From the NCBI RefSeq assembly GCF_932276165.1, contig NC_064000.1:1922001-1986000 (forward strand): DNA of 64,000 bases, in the 5' to 3' direction. A program made the position numbers and the translations under genes. This DNA comes from Plutella xylostella. Taxonomy: Eukaryota; Arthropoda; Insecta; Lepidoptera; Plutellidae. Below, one piece after another: positions 10,063 to 21,084 of the stretch; positions within the stretch are counted from its first letter, which is position 1; each line of letters begins with the position of its first letter. Below the pieces are notes generated by a model, which had not been told where the DNA came from, did not search any database, and saw only the letters and a program-made list of their open reading frames with translations.

Positions 10063-10340
10063 GATTGTTTGATAATGATAAATTGATTGCTACGATTGAT
10101 AAGTAATGGAATGATCTTACTTTGATATGATCTGCTTCTGCTGCTGCAGCTGCTGCTTACCCAATCCTTAGTCCAAAGATTAGGTATGATAGGTAATCCT
10201 TTCACAGGTTGATTTTGATCACTTAATCACTGATATTGATAGTCCACTGATAATGATAACGTTATTGTTCACTGATAAACTGTTTGCTTGATACACTGTT
10301 CTTAGACCTCAGACGATGAGATCGGATCGCGAGGTCCACA

Positions 10341-10354
10341 CGCTCGAAGGACCA
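10341..10354 (-). other. candidate primer-binding site
   Basis: Five bases inside the 5' LTR the element strand reads TGGTCCTTCGAGCG. The leading TGG complements the universal CCA tRNA end, and TGGTCCTTCGAGC is a typical primer-site style for insect LTR elements. I cannot assign the tRNA without a search. Confidence 0.6.
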
Positions 10355-10359
10355 TTTTA

Positions 10360-10601
10360 TGTGCGGGTTGTAAGTCCGTACATAACTAATGATAATTTTA
10401 TGAATGATAAAGTCACTGATAAATGATATATTGAAGTTTATTCAAGTTCCACAATGATACTTAATTACGTTAAAACTATGATAATGATGAATGCACCCGT
10501 TGCCGCCCGGCAATACGTTCCGCGATGCACTGAGTCGGCCGCGTGTGCGCGACTCGCAAGAAATACGAATTGCTGAGGTAAGTGTTCGGTTGACCCGAAC
10601 A
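10360..10601 (-). repeat. 5' LTR of BEL/Pao element
   Basis: 242 bp beginning TGTTCGGGTC and ending CCGCACA in element orientation, with TG...CA ends. I see no base difference from the copy at 1611-1852. GCATA follows at 10602-10606. It should hold the promoter and R region, but I did not identify a TATA box or initiator with confidence. Confidence 0.93.
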
Positions 10602-10621
10602 GCATACATGGGGGACATTGC

Positions 10622-10941
10622 AATTGATGTTGAATTCAAATATAACATACATACATACATATAATAGGTACATATGCTCACGATTGTAATCCCCGAAGGG
10701 GTAGTCAGTTTCGCTGTACATTTGTACTCACGTGATAGGTCGCGAGCCGTATCGCCGTTTTTGAATGAGTACAATGCACTGAAGTTGAAGATGTTTTTAA
10801 GCTGCCCGAAGGCCTCTGCAAAGGCTTAACGACTGCTGCCGAAGCTGCAACCGGGACCCACGGCTTAACGTGCCGTCCGAAGCACGGAAGCGAACAGAAA
10901 AGAACTTACTTGAAATTGGTCACCCATCCAATGTCTGACTT
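10622..10941 (-). repeat. 5S-headed SINE, minus copy
   Basis: Read on the minus strand it opens (10941 downward) with ATTGGATGGGTGACC, a 5S rRNA box C-like segment, then a body with CGTGCTTCGGACGGCACGTT, and ends in GGGGATTACAATCGTGAGCA and an ATGT-repeat tail. Its 3' section matches the tRNA-headed SINE at 31026-31382. The upstream half of the 5S-like head is missing. Confidence 0.7.
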
Positions 10942-11400
10942 CAATCCTTTATTGATAAATTTAACAATTTACACGTCATATTATAGTAATAAAAAGAGGG
11001 TACAGTATAAAAGTAAAGACTTACATATACGTCACACATTATAATTACAAATTATAGTTACAAAAACAGTTAACTAAACAGTAGGTACATACTACCTCAC
11101 TGGCTAATGATACATTAGTGAAAAATTCACTAGTGGAGTAACAGGCCATACCAACCAACAACTTTTTGAGCTTGGCAATGAATACAGCGTCACTCGGGGC
11201 CGGGGCAGACTTAATGTCACTAGGCAGAGCGTTGTACAACTTGGGGGCCAGCAATTAATTCCCACCGATAATAATATTCCTCGTAATAATAAAAAAACAC
11301 TTTTATATTTCAATTTTAAATTGACACTCGGTGGCGTCATCGCGTCGGCTTTCCGCCATGTTTTATTCATGTGTCAATACTGTCACACGTCACAGATATG
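10942..11400 (-). pseudogene. 3' end of a Jockey/BS-like LINE ORF2
   Basis: The minus strand encodes a typical LINE C-terminal phrase, KLYNALPSDIKSAP followed by AKLKKLLVGMACYSTSEFF (11254-11100), preceded in another frame by TPPSVNLK-type wording at about 11340. The two parts are frame-shifted relative to each other. 5' truncated; downstream sequence to 10942 would be its 3' UTR. Not functional. Confidence 0.7.
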
Positions 11401-12414
11401 TGCCAAAACGTCATTTATGCAAAAGCGTATCATTCTGATTACGCGCCGCTGTGAAAGTCCGTCAACACCTCAATAATTATGATATATTATTTATCACATT
11501 TATTTTTTGCGTAAGTACATATAAATATTTATATTGGTTTTGTGGGAATTCTTGTGTACCCTATGTATCACTGCAATGCTTAACAAATAAATAATAATAA
11601 GTAAAGTAAAATATGTACAAAGATAAATATAGGTATAATAAATATTTTAATTAAATTTATCGTTCAAAGGTTCCTATTATTCTGGCCACATTCCTCCGTT
11701 GGTATTTTTCAGCTATAAAGTTATTAACATTATAAAGTTTTGTAACCAGTGTCGTATAACGTTTTTCCCCGTCTTTCTCTCAAACACAATGATCACAGTG
11801 CGGTTTACAGGACGCCCCCATTTTTTTTAACCGTTCTTAATTTGAATGCTAAACTGTAACTATTTGAGGACCATTGTAATAAAAAAAAATACAGGTTATG
11901 TTGTAAACGGACTACTACTGGCAACTGGCAACATTCACACTAGAAGAAAAAAATCACTGCATTGATTTTAAACAGAAAATAATCTTCCCAGAATTTTTTC
12001 CATAATTTAATAAAAATTGATGACCAAAGAGCTTTCGCCGCCGGGAAGGTCACTTATAAATTTCCACCCTGTGTGAAACAGCCCGGGCCTGCACTTCGGC
12101 GTATTTGCACTTACAATAACAAACTACGGGAACTGATTTTCAGTTCCACAGTCCATTGTGTACCAGCGCTCCTCAAACTTTGCAAAAACTTGACTCAATA
12201 AAGTTTTTCATCACTCATGCTCTGGAAGTAAGTACGATTTTCCAGATAACGTGGATGAAAGTAGCTTTATTTATATTCCTAATGAAAAATTATTTCATGC
12301 AAACACAAGTCAAAGCCTTCATAAATCAAGCACTTGATGATATTTACCTTGTAATGAAAATGAGCGAATAATTTTGTTTTTATAGATCATACGCATTATG
12401 CGTTAGATGACGAA
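11401..12414. other. 1.0 kb without a supported gene
   Basis: AT-rich sequence with no recognised domain. A 71-codon ORF at 12156-12371 shows no family features. Nothing further supportable. Confidence 0.5.
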
Positions 12415-12970
12415 ATGGGCAATGTCCGAAAAAAATCGACAACGCTCATAATTTTTCTGATGATAGGAATAACCCTCCGTATCATCCTAAAAAAATCTCA
12501 GATTTTTTCTATGCGTTAGTTTTTTTATAAAAATTAAAACATTTAAAGTTTCACAAAAACGGGGATTCTACGGACGTCAGGACTTTTTCCATCGTCGCTA
12601 TATAAGCAATAAAAAAATAATATGACTGGTAACCTGTCATATCAATGGGAGCACCAATCAAGGACTTTGTATAAAGTCCTTGGCACCGATAGACGTAGTA
12701 GGTCAATGGGTCTATGGAAAGACGTGTGACCAAAGAGTATGTAAAAAGCTAACGCTAATGTGACGCCTATCATAATTTTTTTTATGAAAAACGATGGAAA
12801 AAGTCCTAAAATCCGTAGAATCCCCGTTTTGTGAAACTTGAAATATTTTTATTTTTATAAAATTACTAACGCATGGGAAAAATCTGAGATTTTTTTAGGA
12901 TGATACGGAGGGTTATTCCTATCATCAGAAAGATTATGAGCGTTGTCGAATTTTTTCGGACATTGCCCAT
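12415..12970. mobile_element. 556-bp foldback element
   Basis: It begins ATGGGCAATGTCCGAAAAAA and ends with the inverse, TTTTTTCGGACATTGCCCAT. The arms (about 12415-12600 and 12785-12970) are close inverted copies around a centre of about 180 bp. Sharing includes the AAAACGGGGATTCTACGG segment near each arm's inner end. No transposase. I could not see a clear target duplication, so the superfamily is unassigned. Confidence 0.8.
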
Positions 12971-14097
12971 TAGCACCAACAGAACCATCAAAATTTTGTT
13001 TTCGTTGTTAAGTTTGAGAAACTCAGGTAAAGTCCAGGGTCTGAGGTGAGCTAACAGCGCTTTTTATTTAGCCGTTTTCCTTTACTTGGGTAAAACTTGA
13101 AATCCAATTTGGGAAAAGCTTGGTTAAAATGCTTTTCTTTGAAATTTTCTTCCCTGGAACCGCGCAATGAAGTTTGATATCCCATTTTACACTACTGTTT
13201 TCTTTAACATTTACAAGATTGATATACAGTATGTTGTTTTTCGGACCCGAAAAACTTTACGGGTAGGGTAGATTCTACGAGTAATTTCATCGAGAGAAAA
13301 CCCCCAGATGTGGGGTCAAATCTCAATATTCTAGAAATGGCGGCCATTATAAAGTTTCTTTGAACGTTTTTTTTGTGTAAATATCAAGCAGTTGTGGATA
13401 TTTTTATTGGATAGAGATGACTTTTCGCGGATAAAAGCATTTTATTTCATGTCCGTAAGGCGTTTAAATCTCGAGATTTGATTTTCTATAAAGAAGAATA
13501 AAATTACTTAGATAGACATATGAAGATTGGGACATATTACCGGGGTATTTTCTCGATGAAATTACTCGTCTTAAGGTTGGTCGGGTCCGAAAAACAACAC
13601 ACTGTATTTGTTGTGTAGTTTGAAAATCTTAAAATGAAACCTGGATTTTTCTTCTGCTGGATATCTTTTCCGGATATAATTAAGCGAGCACAAGCCGAGC
13701 ACATACAACATTGTAACACATGCTTTTAATGCTCAGAAGAATCTTTTTAATCCCATATTTCATGTCTAAGCCCTCGAGATCGCGACATGTGCTTGGACAC
13801 AGACCATTAGGGTTTATTACATCATACATGGCACAGTCGCTAGTCTGTGACGCATCCAGTATTCCAGAGCGAAAGGAGAGGAGGAGAGAGAAAGATATAG
13901 GGTTCGCGCCACCACTGAAGTCTTACGGCAAAATCGGGAACTAACCTTGATGCCTATCTTGAAATTCTGACTACGATTTTCGGTTTTCTAACGTATTGAA
14001 TTTGACATTTTGATTACTTCGTAGTTGTTACTTCGTTTGACTTCACGACCCTCTTGCCTATCATACTATCTCTGAGATACTATCCGATATTAATTAA
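12971..14097. other. 1.1 kb without a supported gene
   Basis: Short ORFs at 13537-13719 (-) and 13720-13944 (+) have no recognisable features. 'Cggacccgaaaaact' near 13235 recurs inverted near 13585, which hints at another old foldback element spanning about 13200-13610, but the arms are short. Confidence 0.4.
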
Positions 14098-14464
14098 AAA
14101 AATCAAAATCAAAAAATCAAAAAATTTATTGTTTAACACATACACGTCAAAATGTTACAAGTGACAAGGGCCCCTGTACTAGGTGAGATACCTGTGATAC
14201 TGGGTACCCCGCCCATCCCTGCTAGTCATTTACAATGTGAAAATTGAACAATAGGATAGGCATGGTAGGTTCAACATTTTTAACAAAATATAATTAAAAT
14301 AAAGAAATATAGCTTAGTAAAGTAAAGTAAGCAATCTTATTGTTTTACATAGCAATAGGTATTTAGTAGGTAGGTGTTAAAAATAGCTTAAAACAATGTA
14401 GGTATTTATTTTGGGTTAGTAAAACTGTAAGCAAATAGAAAAATAAAATTAACAACTGCAATAA

Positions 14465-14921
14465 TCATGTAACAAGTAGCGACTCAGTATTATCATAATT
14501 CAATGTAATTAGAAGTAGTGTTAATTTGTGCTTGACTTCAGACACAGTTAGAGGATAAATTGGGCTTATTCTATTAATCTTATTGTAGAGGGACGACGAG
14601 AGAGCTTGAAATTGTTTTTTTGCAAATGTACTATTGCATTTAACAATTTGGCAAACAATGTCGTGTCTTCGCTTTAATGTATAATTTTGGTTAAATTCTA
14701 AAGTGGTGTGTTTTTTTAACAGTGATCTAAGGATGTATGTTTGACGAACGGTTAGGATTTTGCAGGACATATGCAGTTCAAAAGTAGGAAAACGGACTGG
14801 CTTAAATAATATAGTTTTTAGTAGAGCTCTTTGTGCTCTTTCTAAAGTAATTAGGTGAGTTTTTGCGGCACCACCCCATACTGGGATACAGTAGCTTAGT
14901 ACAGAGTGAGCCAGGGCTTTG
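14465..14921 (-). pseudogene. LINE ORF2 C-terminal domain
   Basis: Reads YKALAHSVLSYCIPVWGGA and ends ...YDNTESLLVT before a stop at 14465. This is the post-RT region of Jockey-like LINEs, directly continuing the ISTY end of the palm piece across the Tc1 insertion. The ATG-initiated frame starting at 14980 includes foreign inverted-repeat codons. Confidence 0.85.
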
Positions 14922-15182
14922 TACACACGGCACCTCCAAATGGTTGGCAGGGCACACAAACGTAGTGTATGTGTGCACACTAACGTGGTCTATGTGTGCA
15001 ATAAAGCAGAAATCGGTAAATACACCAGTAACAAACCACACACACCCACACAACAGCACAAACGAGTTTGCGCGTAGGCAAACGCCCTTACACCAGCTGT
15101 GACATAAAAATATCAACCGGTCGAGTAAGTCAAATAGTTATAAAATTGACTTGAAGCAAAATTTCACAACTTGTAGCTATAC

Positions 15183-15250
15183 TCTTCGTAGCTCATTGGT
15201 AGTATGTTAGACTTATGAAACATAGGTCGTGAGTTCGAGTCCACTGATGG
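15183..15250 (+). other. tRNA-like sequence in left arm of Tc1 element
   Basis: TAGCTCATTGGTAG fits a Pol III A box and GAGTTCGAGTCC fits a B box at tRNA spacing. The stems pair poorly, so a functional tRNA is unlikely. A partner lies inverted at 16594-16665. Confidence 0.6.
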
Positions 15251-15539
15251 GTATTTTTATTTTACTTTATTTAAATTTAGCGTTAATTTAAACGCTGTTG
15301 AGTATAAAATAAATTTATTTGAAATTGACAAATGACTACAAGCTGCATAGCTGTCGACTATTTCTCTTCGCTAAAAATATATGATTCGTTCTTCATTTGA
15401 GAAGTAAAACCATTCTACCCTCATACAATATGAATAAACGAAATTAGTTTTTAGTTTTAGTGACAATTCACCTCTGCGTCTGCATAGTGATTCACTTTGT
15501 GATTTGTCAATTTATAATTAATTTATCTTCGCAGTCACT

Positions 15540-16067
15540 ATGGAAAGTCATTTGACCATGTTCAAAAAGGCGGAGATAATTGTATTCTATGAACAAAATA
15601 TTACAATTAGTGAAATCGCAAGACGTTTAACGGTAAGTAACATAGAATTGTAAATATTTTATTTGACTATTAGAATATTTGTATTTGTATAAGCTAAGTA
15701 TTTGTTTTTTTTGTTTGCAGAGGAGAACTGTTCAATTATGGGTTCACCGATACGCAGATTCGGGACAGTAGTCGTCTATACGGATGCATCACCACGCCAT
15801 CGAGAAATCGTAGCTGCACATAGCGCTGATCCGTTCTGCAGCACCCGTTCTACGGCCACAACACATAATCTATCCCTACAAACCGTACGGGTTCACTTGC
15901 GTGCTGCAGGGTTGCGGTGTCGGAGGCCGACGAAGAAAATTGCTCTAACCGATCAGCATCGTCGAAACAGAGTGCGTTTTGCGACTGACTATTTTAAACT
16001 TTGATTGGTGCAACAATGTGGTGATAATTAGTGATGAAAAGTCCTTTAAGTCAGACAAGGATGGATG
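15540..16067 (+). pseudogene. Tc1/mariner-like transposase fragment
   Basis: Exon 1 (15540-15632) encodes a helix-turn-helix start ending ITISEIARRLT. A GT-AG intron follows (15633-15720). Exon 2 continues RRTVQLWVHRY and meets a stop at 15769, after which coding resumes in another frame with HREIVAAHSADPF and TVRVHLRAAGLRCRRP, the second DNA-binding subdomain of Tc1 transposases. WCNNVVIISDEKSF (near 16013-16050) looks like the first catalytic-Asp region. A GTAAGA at 16068 may be a second donor. The rest of the DDE domain is missing. Transposase cuts and pastes TIR-bounded DNA in the nucleus; this copy cannot. Confidence 0.78.
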
Positions 16068-16593
16068 GTAAGATATTATGGCGAAAAAGTGGTGAAAATT
16101 ATGGTTATTGGGGTTAGCTCAGTAATTTTTAGTTTTCCATTTGTATAAGATTTTAGTTATTTTGTTAAATACTTATTATTATTTACAATTATGGGTAAGC
16201 CAATGTGTTAATGATGTTATTGTTACTGAGGTTGGAATAAGTTATCTTATTTCTAGCTAATTAACATGTTGATTCATATAACTAATGACTTGCCTATTTA
16301 CTTTAGTAAAACAGCCAGTCCATCCTTTTCTGATGTTTATTATGATTTAAAACTGCAAATTGAAAATTTTCCTTATTAATATAAACTACAACTATGTTTT
16401 AAAACGAAAAACAACAAAAACGTAACATCCTTAATGTTTATGTTACGGCAAGAATAAATTTTGTAATTTTAACACTTAATAACTTGTTTCATTTACTTTC
16501 TGTGTTGCTTTTATTCGTATATACTACAATACTATTATTAGCCATATTAAAAAATAAACTAAATCTATAAAAAAAAAACAAAAAAGGAATTTT

Positions 16594-16665
16594 GCAAGTT
16601 CACAGGGATTTGAACCACCATACCGATTATTGTAAGTCTACTATCATACCAACTGAGCCATTCAA
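16594..16665 (-). other. tRNA-like sequence in right arm of Tc1 element
   Basis: Minus strand reads ATGGCTCAGTTGGTA (A box) and later GGTTCAAATCC (B box). It corresponds in position to the tRNA-like unit at 15183-15250. Both are preceded by TGAAGCAAAATTT, so they lie in equivalent places of the two arms. Confidence 0.6.
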
Positions 16666-16858
16666 TCTATTACAATGCAATGCAAAATTTTGCTTCATAT
16701 CATAAAAACAATGAATCATTGTCACTGGCACAACTACATGCTTACAATATCCGTGTGTGGGTTGCCCAGAACTAAATAATTACGTCGACGTCGCTGACAC
16801 ACACATACACTACCTACGTTAGTGTGCCCTGCCAACCATTTAACGTTGCCGTGTGTAC

Positions 16859-17784
16859 GTAGATATAAGCAATTCCTCGTTAGCCACTTGTCTCAGTTTT
16901 TTAAAGACCCACATCAACTTTCTCAATCGATCAGAGGTCAAGTTGATATGAGGATTCCAGGTAAGGTGCTGATCGATAATAACACCAAGGTATTTAAATT
17001 GGTGCACTTTGTCAATTTCTTCGCACTCACAGGTGATTGATTGAGGGTTGTTACATGTGTGGACTTTTAATAGGAAATTTTGTGGAAGTGAACTCTGACG
17101 AATTGAAAAGGGTAAGAATTTGGTCTTTTTTACGTTGAGAGTTAAGAGGTTTGCTCTAAGCCAATTTGAAACAAGAGATATACTCTCTTCAGCTGTAGTT
17201 TTTAAGTGTTCCCAAGTTTTGGAGTGGAAAATAAGAGCTGTATCATCTGCATATGTGTAAATTTGACAGTTTGGGAGGACAAGATTACAAAGATCATTCA
17301 CATAAATAAGGAAGAGGGTAGGTCCGAGCACACTACCCTGAGGCACTCCAAAAGATATGTCACAAGTGTGACTAACGTATTCCCCGAGTTTTAACTTTTG
17401 ATGACGATCAGTGAGGTAATCCTTGAGCAATGAGTGGGGTACTCCTCTTATACCATAAGTAAGTAGTTTGTCTAGGAGGATGGAAACAGCGACGGTGTCA
17501 AATGCCTTGGCCAGATCTAAGAAGACTCCAACGCATTTTTCACCACCATCCAGATGTTTGGTAACTTCTTCGGTTAAGTTTAAGACAGCGTCCTCTGTAG
17601 ACAGACCACTTCTGAAGCCGTATTGGTTCTTAGATATCAGATTGTTGTCAGTGAGGAACTTTTTTAGACGGTTGTTAATGAGTTTTTCTAGAATTTTCGA
17701 CATAACAGGAAGGACTGATATAGGCCGGTAGTTGTTGACGTCGTCACTGCTTCCACCCTTATGTATGGGAGTAATGACGGCCAT
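16859..17784 (-). pseudogene. LINE reverse transcriptase palm
   Basis: About 310 codons: NNYRPISVLP (17-26), NQYGFRSGLST (53-63), FLDLAKAFDTV (88-98, catalytic Asp), GVPQGSVLGP (146-155) and YADD (178-181), then FKYLGVIID of the thumb. Open over its whole length, so degeneration of the LINE is due mostly to the two insertions and a frameshift. The last few codons (TRQR) come from the inverted repeat of the Tc1-type insert starting at 16855. Confidence 0.9.
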
Positions 17785-17792
17785 TTTAAATA

Positions 17793-19553
17793 TACAGGGT
17801 GGCCCAAAGAGTGACGTCCAAAGGAAAATGTTTGATTCCTTAGGTCAAGGGGTAGCCAAATCACCCCCATGTATGTTCAGCAATTTTTAGTAGTTTAGGA
17901 GTTATGATTTTTTTTCCAATTTTTCTACGAAAATCGACCTCAGTGGATTAATTAACATAATTATGTTTTATTATTTTTTGGATAACTTTTTTAAAGCATT
18001 TTTTATTTTTGTGTCATCCTCTTAAGTTGTTCTTTTAACCATAAAAGTTTCAGCTTACTAGCTGTAATGTAAGTTAGTAATTTTTTTATCGAAAGTTCGA
18101 ATTATATCATCGAGCTAGACTGCTCTGAATTTTCTACTTGAAATTAAAAATTGAAAAAGATATTCTCATGGTCCCTTATTAATTTTAAAAACTCCGCAAG
18201 GTTCCAAAATTGCATAAAAATAAAAAATAAACTATTGCTTAATAGGGTATTATTTGCAGAAAAAAGCCTTCAAAGGTACCTGGGTGGAAATTACCTGATT
18301 AGTAAATTGTTTCAGAAAGTGGAAATATTCCTGTTATGTCATTACTAAGGACTAATTAAGTTAGAAAATGTATCAAATTAAAGGGAAAATTAAATGATTT
18401 ACTTTTTTTTTAATTTACGTTACACTTTTGAATGTAAATTCTTAGAAAAATGTTTTAGTCTGAGTAGTAAAATTTATGAGATGATTTTTTTATTAATAAT
18501 AAGTAAATAAACTCTAATAATTATTTTACACATTAACTCACAATAAATTTTCAAAATGGCGACCTCCCATAGCAATACACAACCTACATCTACGCAAGAA
18601 ATTTTCTTTAAGTCAAAAAAGTGACAAATGTAAAAAATATGACATTTGTCAAAAGATTAAACATGTAAAAAAGTACCTTTTCTCAAAAATGTGACATCTG
18701 TCAAAAAGTTACATCTGAATGAAACAGAGAAGCGTATAGGCGACTTAAAGAAAATTTCTTGCGTAGATGTAGGTTGTGTATTGCTATGGGAGGTCGCCAT
18801 TTTGAAAATTTATTGTGAGTAAATGTGTAAAATAATTATTAGAGTTTATTTACTTATTATTAATAATAAAATTTTCTCATAAATCTTACTACTCAGACTA
18901 AAACATTTTTCTAAGAATTTACATTAAAAAATGTAACTTAAATTTAAAAAAAAGTAAATAATTTAATTTTCCTTTTAATTTGATACATTTTCTAACTTAA
19001 TTAGTCCTTAGTAATGACATAACAGGAATATTTCAACTTTCTGAAACAATTTACTAATTAGGTAATTTCCACCCAGGTACCTTTGAAGGCTTTTTTCTGC
19101 AAATAATACCCTATTAAGCAATAGTTTATTTTTATTTTTATGTAATTTTGGAACCTTGCGGAGTTTTTAAAATTAATAAGGCACCATGAGAATATCTTTT
19201 TCAATTTTTAATTTCAAGTAGAAAATTCAGAGCAGTCTAGCTCGATGGTATAATTCGAACTTTCGTTAAAAAAATAACTAACTTACATTACAGCTAGGAA
19301 GCTGAAACTTTTATGGTTAAAAGAACAACTTAAGAGGATAACACAAAAATAAAAAATGCTTTAAAAAAGTTATCCAAAAAATAATAAAACATAATTAATC
19401 CACTGAGGTCGATTTTCGTAGAAAATTTGGAAAAAAAATCATAACTCCTAAACTACTAAAAATTGCTGAACATACATGGGGGTGATTTGGCTACCCCTTG
19501 ACCTAAGGAATCAAACATTTTCCTTTGGACGTCACTCTTTGGGCCACCCTGTA
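17793..19553. mobile_element. giant foldback/MITE-like element, arms about 0.8 kb
   Basis: It starts TACAGGGTGGCCCAAAGAGT and ends with the exact inverse, flanked by TA (17791-17792 and 19554-19555). The left arm runs to about 18617 and the right arm from about 18743, near-copies of each other with scattered differences; the centre is about 125 bp rich in TGACA words. No ORF above 65 codons. TACAGGGTG ends with TA target fit Tc1/mariner-derived elements. It interrupts the LINE reverse transcriptase. Confidence 0.88.
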
Positions 19554-19555
19554 TA

Positions 19556-19762
19556 AGGGAATACACCATTCTCAAAGCAAAGATTACAGATGTGGCAGAT
19601 AATAGATATAAGAACATGTTTAGATAATTTAATAAATTTTGTAGTGATGTTATCCCAACCAGGAGCAGAGCTGTTAGGGAGATTTGTGATAATGTTGTTG
19701 ATTTCGTATGCATCGGTATTTAAGAGAACGAAGGAGTTAGCTGGGGATGTGACCTTATACAT
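19556..19762 (-). pseudogene. LINE RT finger region, frameshifted
   Basis: It carries the phrase NLPNSSAPGWDNITTKFIK, the pre-palm motif of LINE reverse transcriptases, followed by CFENGVFPY. The frame is cut at 19554 by the foldback element; the next residues (GWP) belong to the insert. It should have been followed by the AVITPIHKGG segment now at 17784. Confidence 0.82.
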
Positions 19763-21084
19763 AGAAGAGAGTTTACTATTTCGGGTTGGGATTTCATCAG
19801 AATTTCAGCTAATTGTTTGCCCACTTCAGCGAAGTGATTATTAATTAGGTTAGCGGACTCTACAGGTGAGGAAGACAACGTTGTAAGAGTGTCTGTGTCA
19901 TTAGTTTTGCGTTTATTAATACTACAAATTGATTTAATTGTGTTCCATAAAGTTTTTGGGTTATTGGCTGCGGAATTGAGTTTATCTCTTTCATAGTTTA
20001 TTTTGAGTTTTCTTACTAATTTAGTACAGTAATTTCTATATCGTGAATAAGTAATTTTGATGATTTCATTTTCAGGATTTTTTTTAACTTTTTTGTGTAG
20101 ATTATCACGATTTCGAAGGCAGCGTAGTACGCCAGGAGTGATCCAAGGTTGTAAGCAGCGTTTCCGAGAGGGTATGTTAGTTAAATGCTGATTACTTTTT
20201 ATGGCAATACTAATTGTGTCGACTAAAGTCTCAGCTGCTTGGTTTGGATCTGTCATTTCTAGTATTGCCGGTAGGTTAGGTTTGATTTCATCTAAAACTT
20301 TATCATAATTAATAGTTATTTTAGTCTTTTGACATTTTCGCCGTGTGGGTTGTGATAAGAGGTTTAATAGAACTGTACTATGATCAGTGGGAGCATTGGT
20401 AAGGACAAACGCTTGAGCTTCGTGGAAAGTTTTAATCATCATGTGATCGTAACACATTTTGTCTCGAGTAAGTAGTCTATGGGCAGGAAGAATGCCATGA
20501 AAAGATAAAGAAGTTAAGTAGTTTGAGCTTCTACTGTCCAGGTTCTCAGGTTTAATGTCAATATTGATATCGCCAGTAATTATTATGTTTTTACATCCGT
20601 CATACTTATCGAGTAATTTACATAGAGAGGAAACAAACTCATCAGTATTTCTGATAGACGGCGTTCGGTAAATGCCAATAATAATAGTATCTGGCAACGT
20701 AAGAAGCAGGCAAGACGCATTTACTATACTGGGCTCCGAGACGCTATGGTTAAGGTTTTTCTTTACGTAAAGCACTACTCCGTCACACTTATTTAGCGTA
20801 TTTTTTGTATAGTAGGTATTATAGTTGTCGTTGAGAACGGGTATTGGTTTATATTTTGAAAGTCGGCATTCCGTTAAAACTAAAATATCGCAATCGATTT
20901 GTAGCGACTGTAATGTCACACGAAAGGTGTCTAAGTTTTTATACATGCTCCTTATGTTTTGTGTGAGGACTGTTAAATTACCTGGTGATTTGATATGTGA
21001 ACGGCATTCCTCTGGCGCACAGGTAACTGCCACGGCAATCTGTGTCTTATCTAACTCTGAATTAGTTTGTAGTAGAATATCCAT
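19720..21084 (-). pseudogene. LINE endonuclease domain (ORF2 N-terminus)
   Basis: 454-codon frame with an apurinic-type endonuclease fold: TQNIRSMY (41-48, conserved Asn), LTECRLS (70-76, catalytic Glu), GVVLYVKK (102-109), GIYRTPS (137-143), ITGDINID (169-176) and TDHSTVL (233-239). This domain nicks target DNA for target-primed reverse transcription. After about residue 250 comes the linker to RT. Reading breaks near 19765, where coding moves to the frame of 19532-19762. The start at 21084 is a reasonable ATG, but upstream coding cannot be excluded. Confidence 0.85.

Larger units (their letters stand above)
1611..10601 (-). mobile_element. BEL/Pao LTR retrotransposon with envelope-like ORF
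   Basis: A 9.0-kb element reads on the minus strand. Two direct 242-bp LTRs (TGT...ACA on either strand) bound it, with the 5-bp duplication GCATA at 1606-1610 and 10602-10606. From the 5' LTR the order is primer-binding-like site, gag with a DUF1759-type region and Cys/His knuckles, aspartic protease, reverse transcriptase, RNase H, HHCC/DDE integrase, and then an additional envelope-like ORF before the 3' LTR. This order (RNase H before integrase, protease joined to RT) and the 5-bp duplication fit BEL/Pao. A LINE fragment separates gag from protease, and two further reading-frame changes break the coding chain, so this copy is not expected to make a complete polyprotein. Confidence 0.93.
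14924..16855 (+). mobile_element. decayed Tc1/mariner element with tRNA-like sequences near both ends
   Basis: Ends are CACACGGCA... and ...TGCCGTGTG, with a second strongly shared block, ATGGTTGGCAGGGCACAC, in both termini. TA lies at 14922-14923 and 16856-16857; removing the element restores the interrupted LINE frame, which defines the boundaries well. The inverted similarity extends loosely for about 330 bp and contains a tRNA-like sequence in each arm in opposite orientation. A broken transposase lies between (15540-16067). Most of 16070-16590 is AT-rich and non-coding. Confidence 0.85.

Noticed and set aside
14802..15116. 104-codon minus ORF and 79-codon plus ORF
   Set aside because: They run across the Tc1 inverted repeat into LINE sequence and mix frames.
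15183..15250. functional tRNA gene
   Set aside because: A and B boxes are present but acceptor and T stems pair poorly, and an inverted partner lies in the other arm of a transposon.
15702..16004. 100-codon plus ORF as a complete small gene
   Set aside because: It is a fragment of a decayed Tc1-type transposase beginning inside an intron-like segment, not an independent gene.
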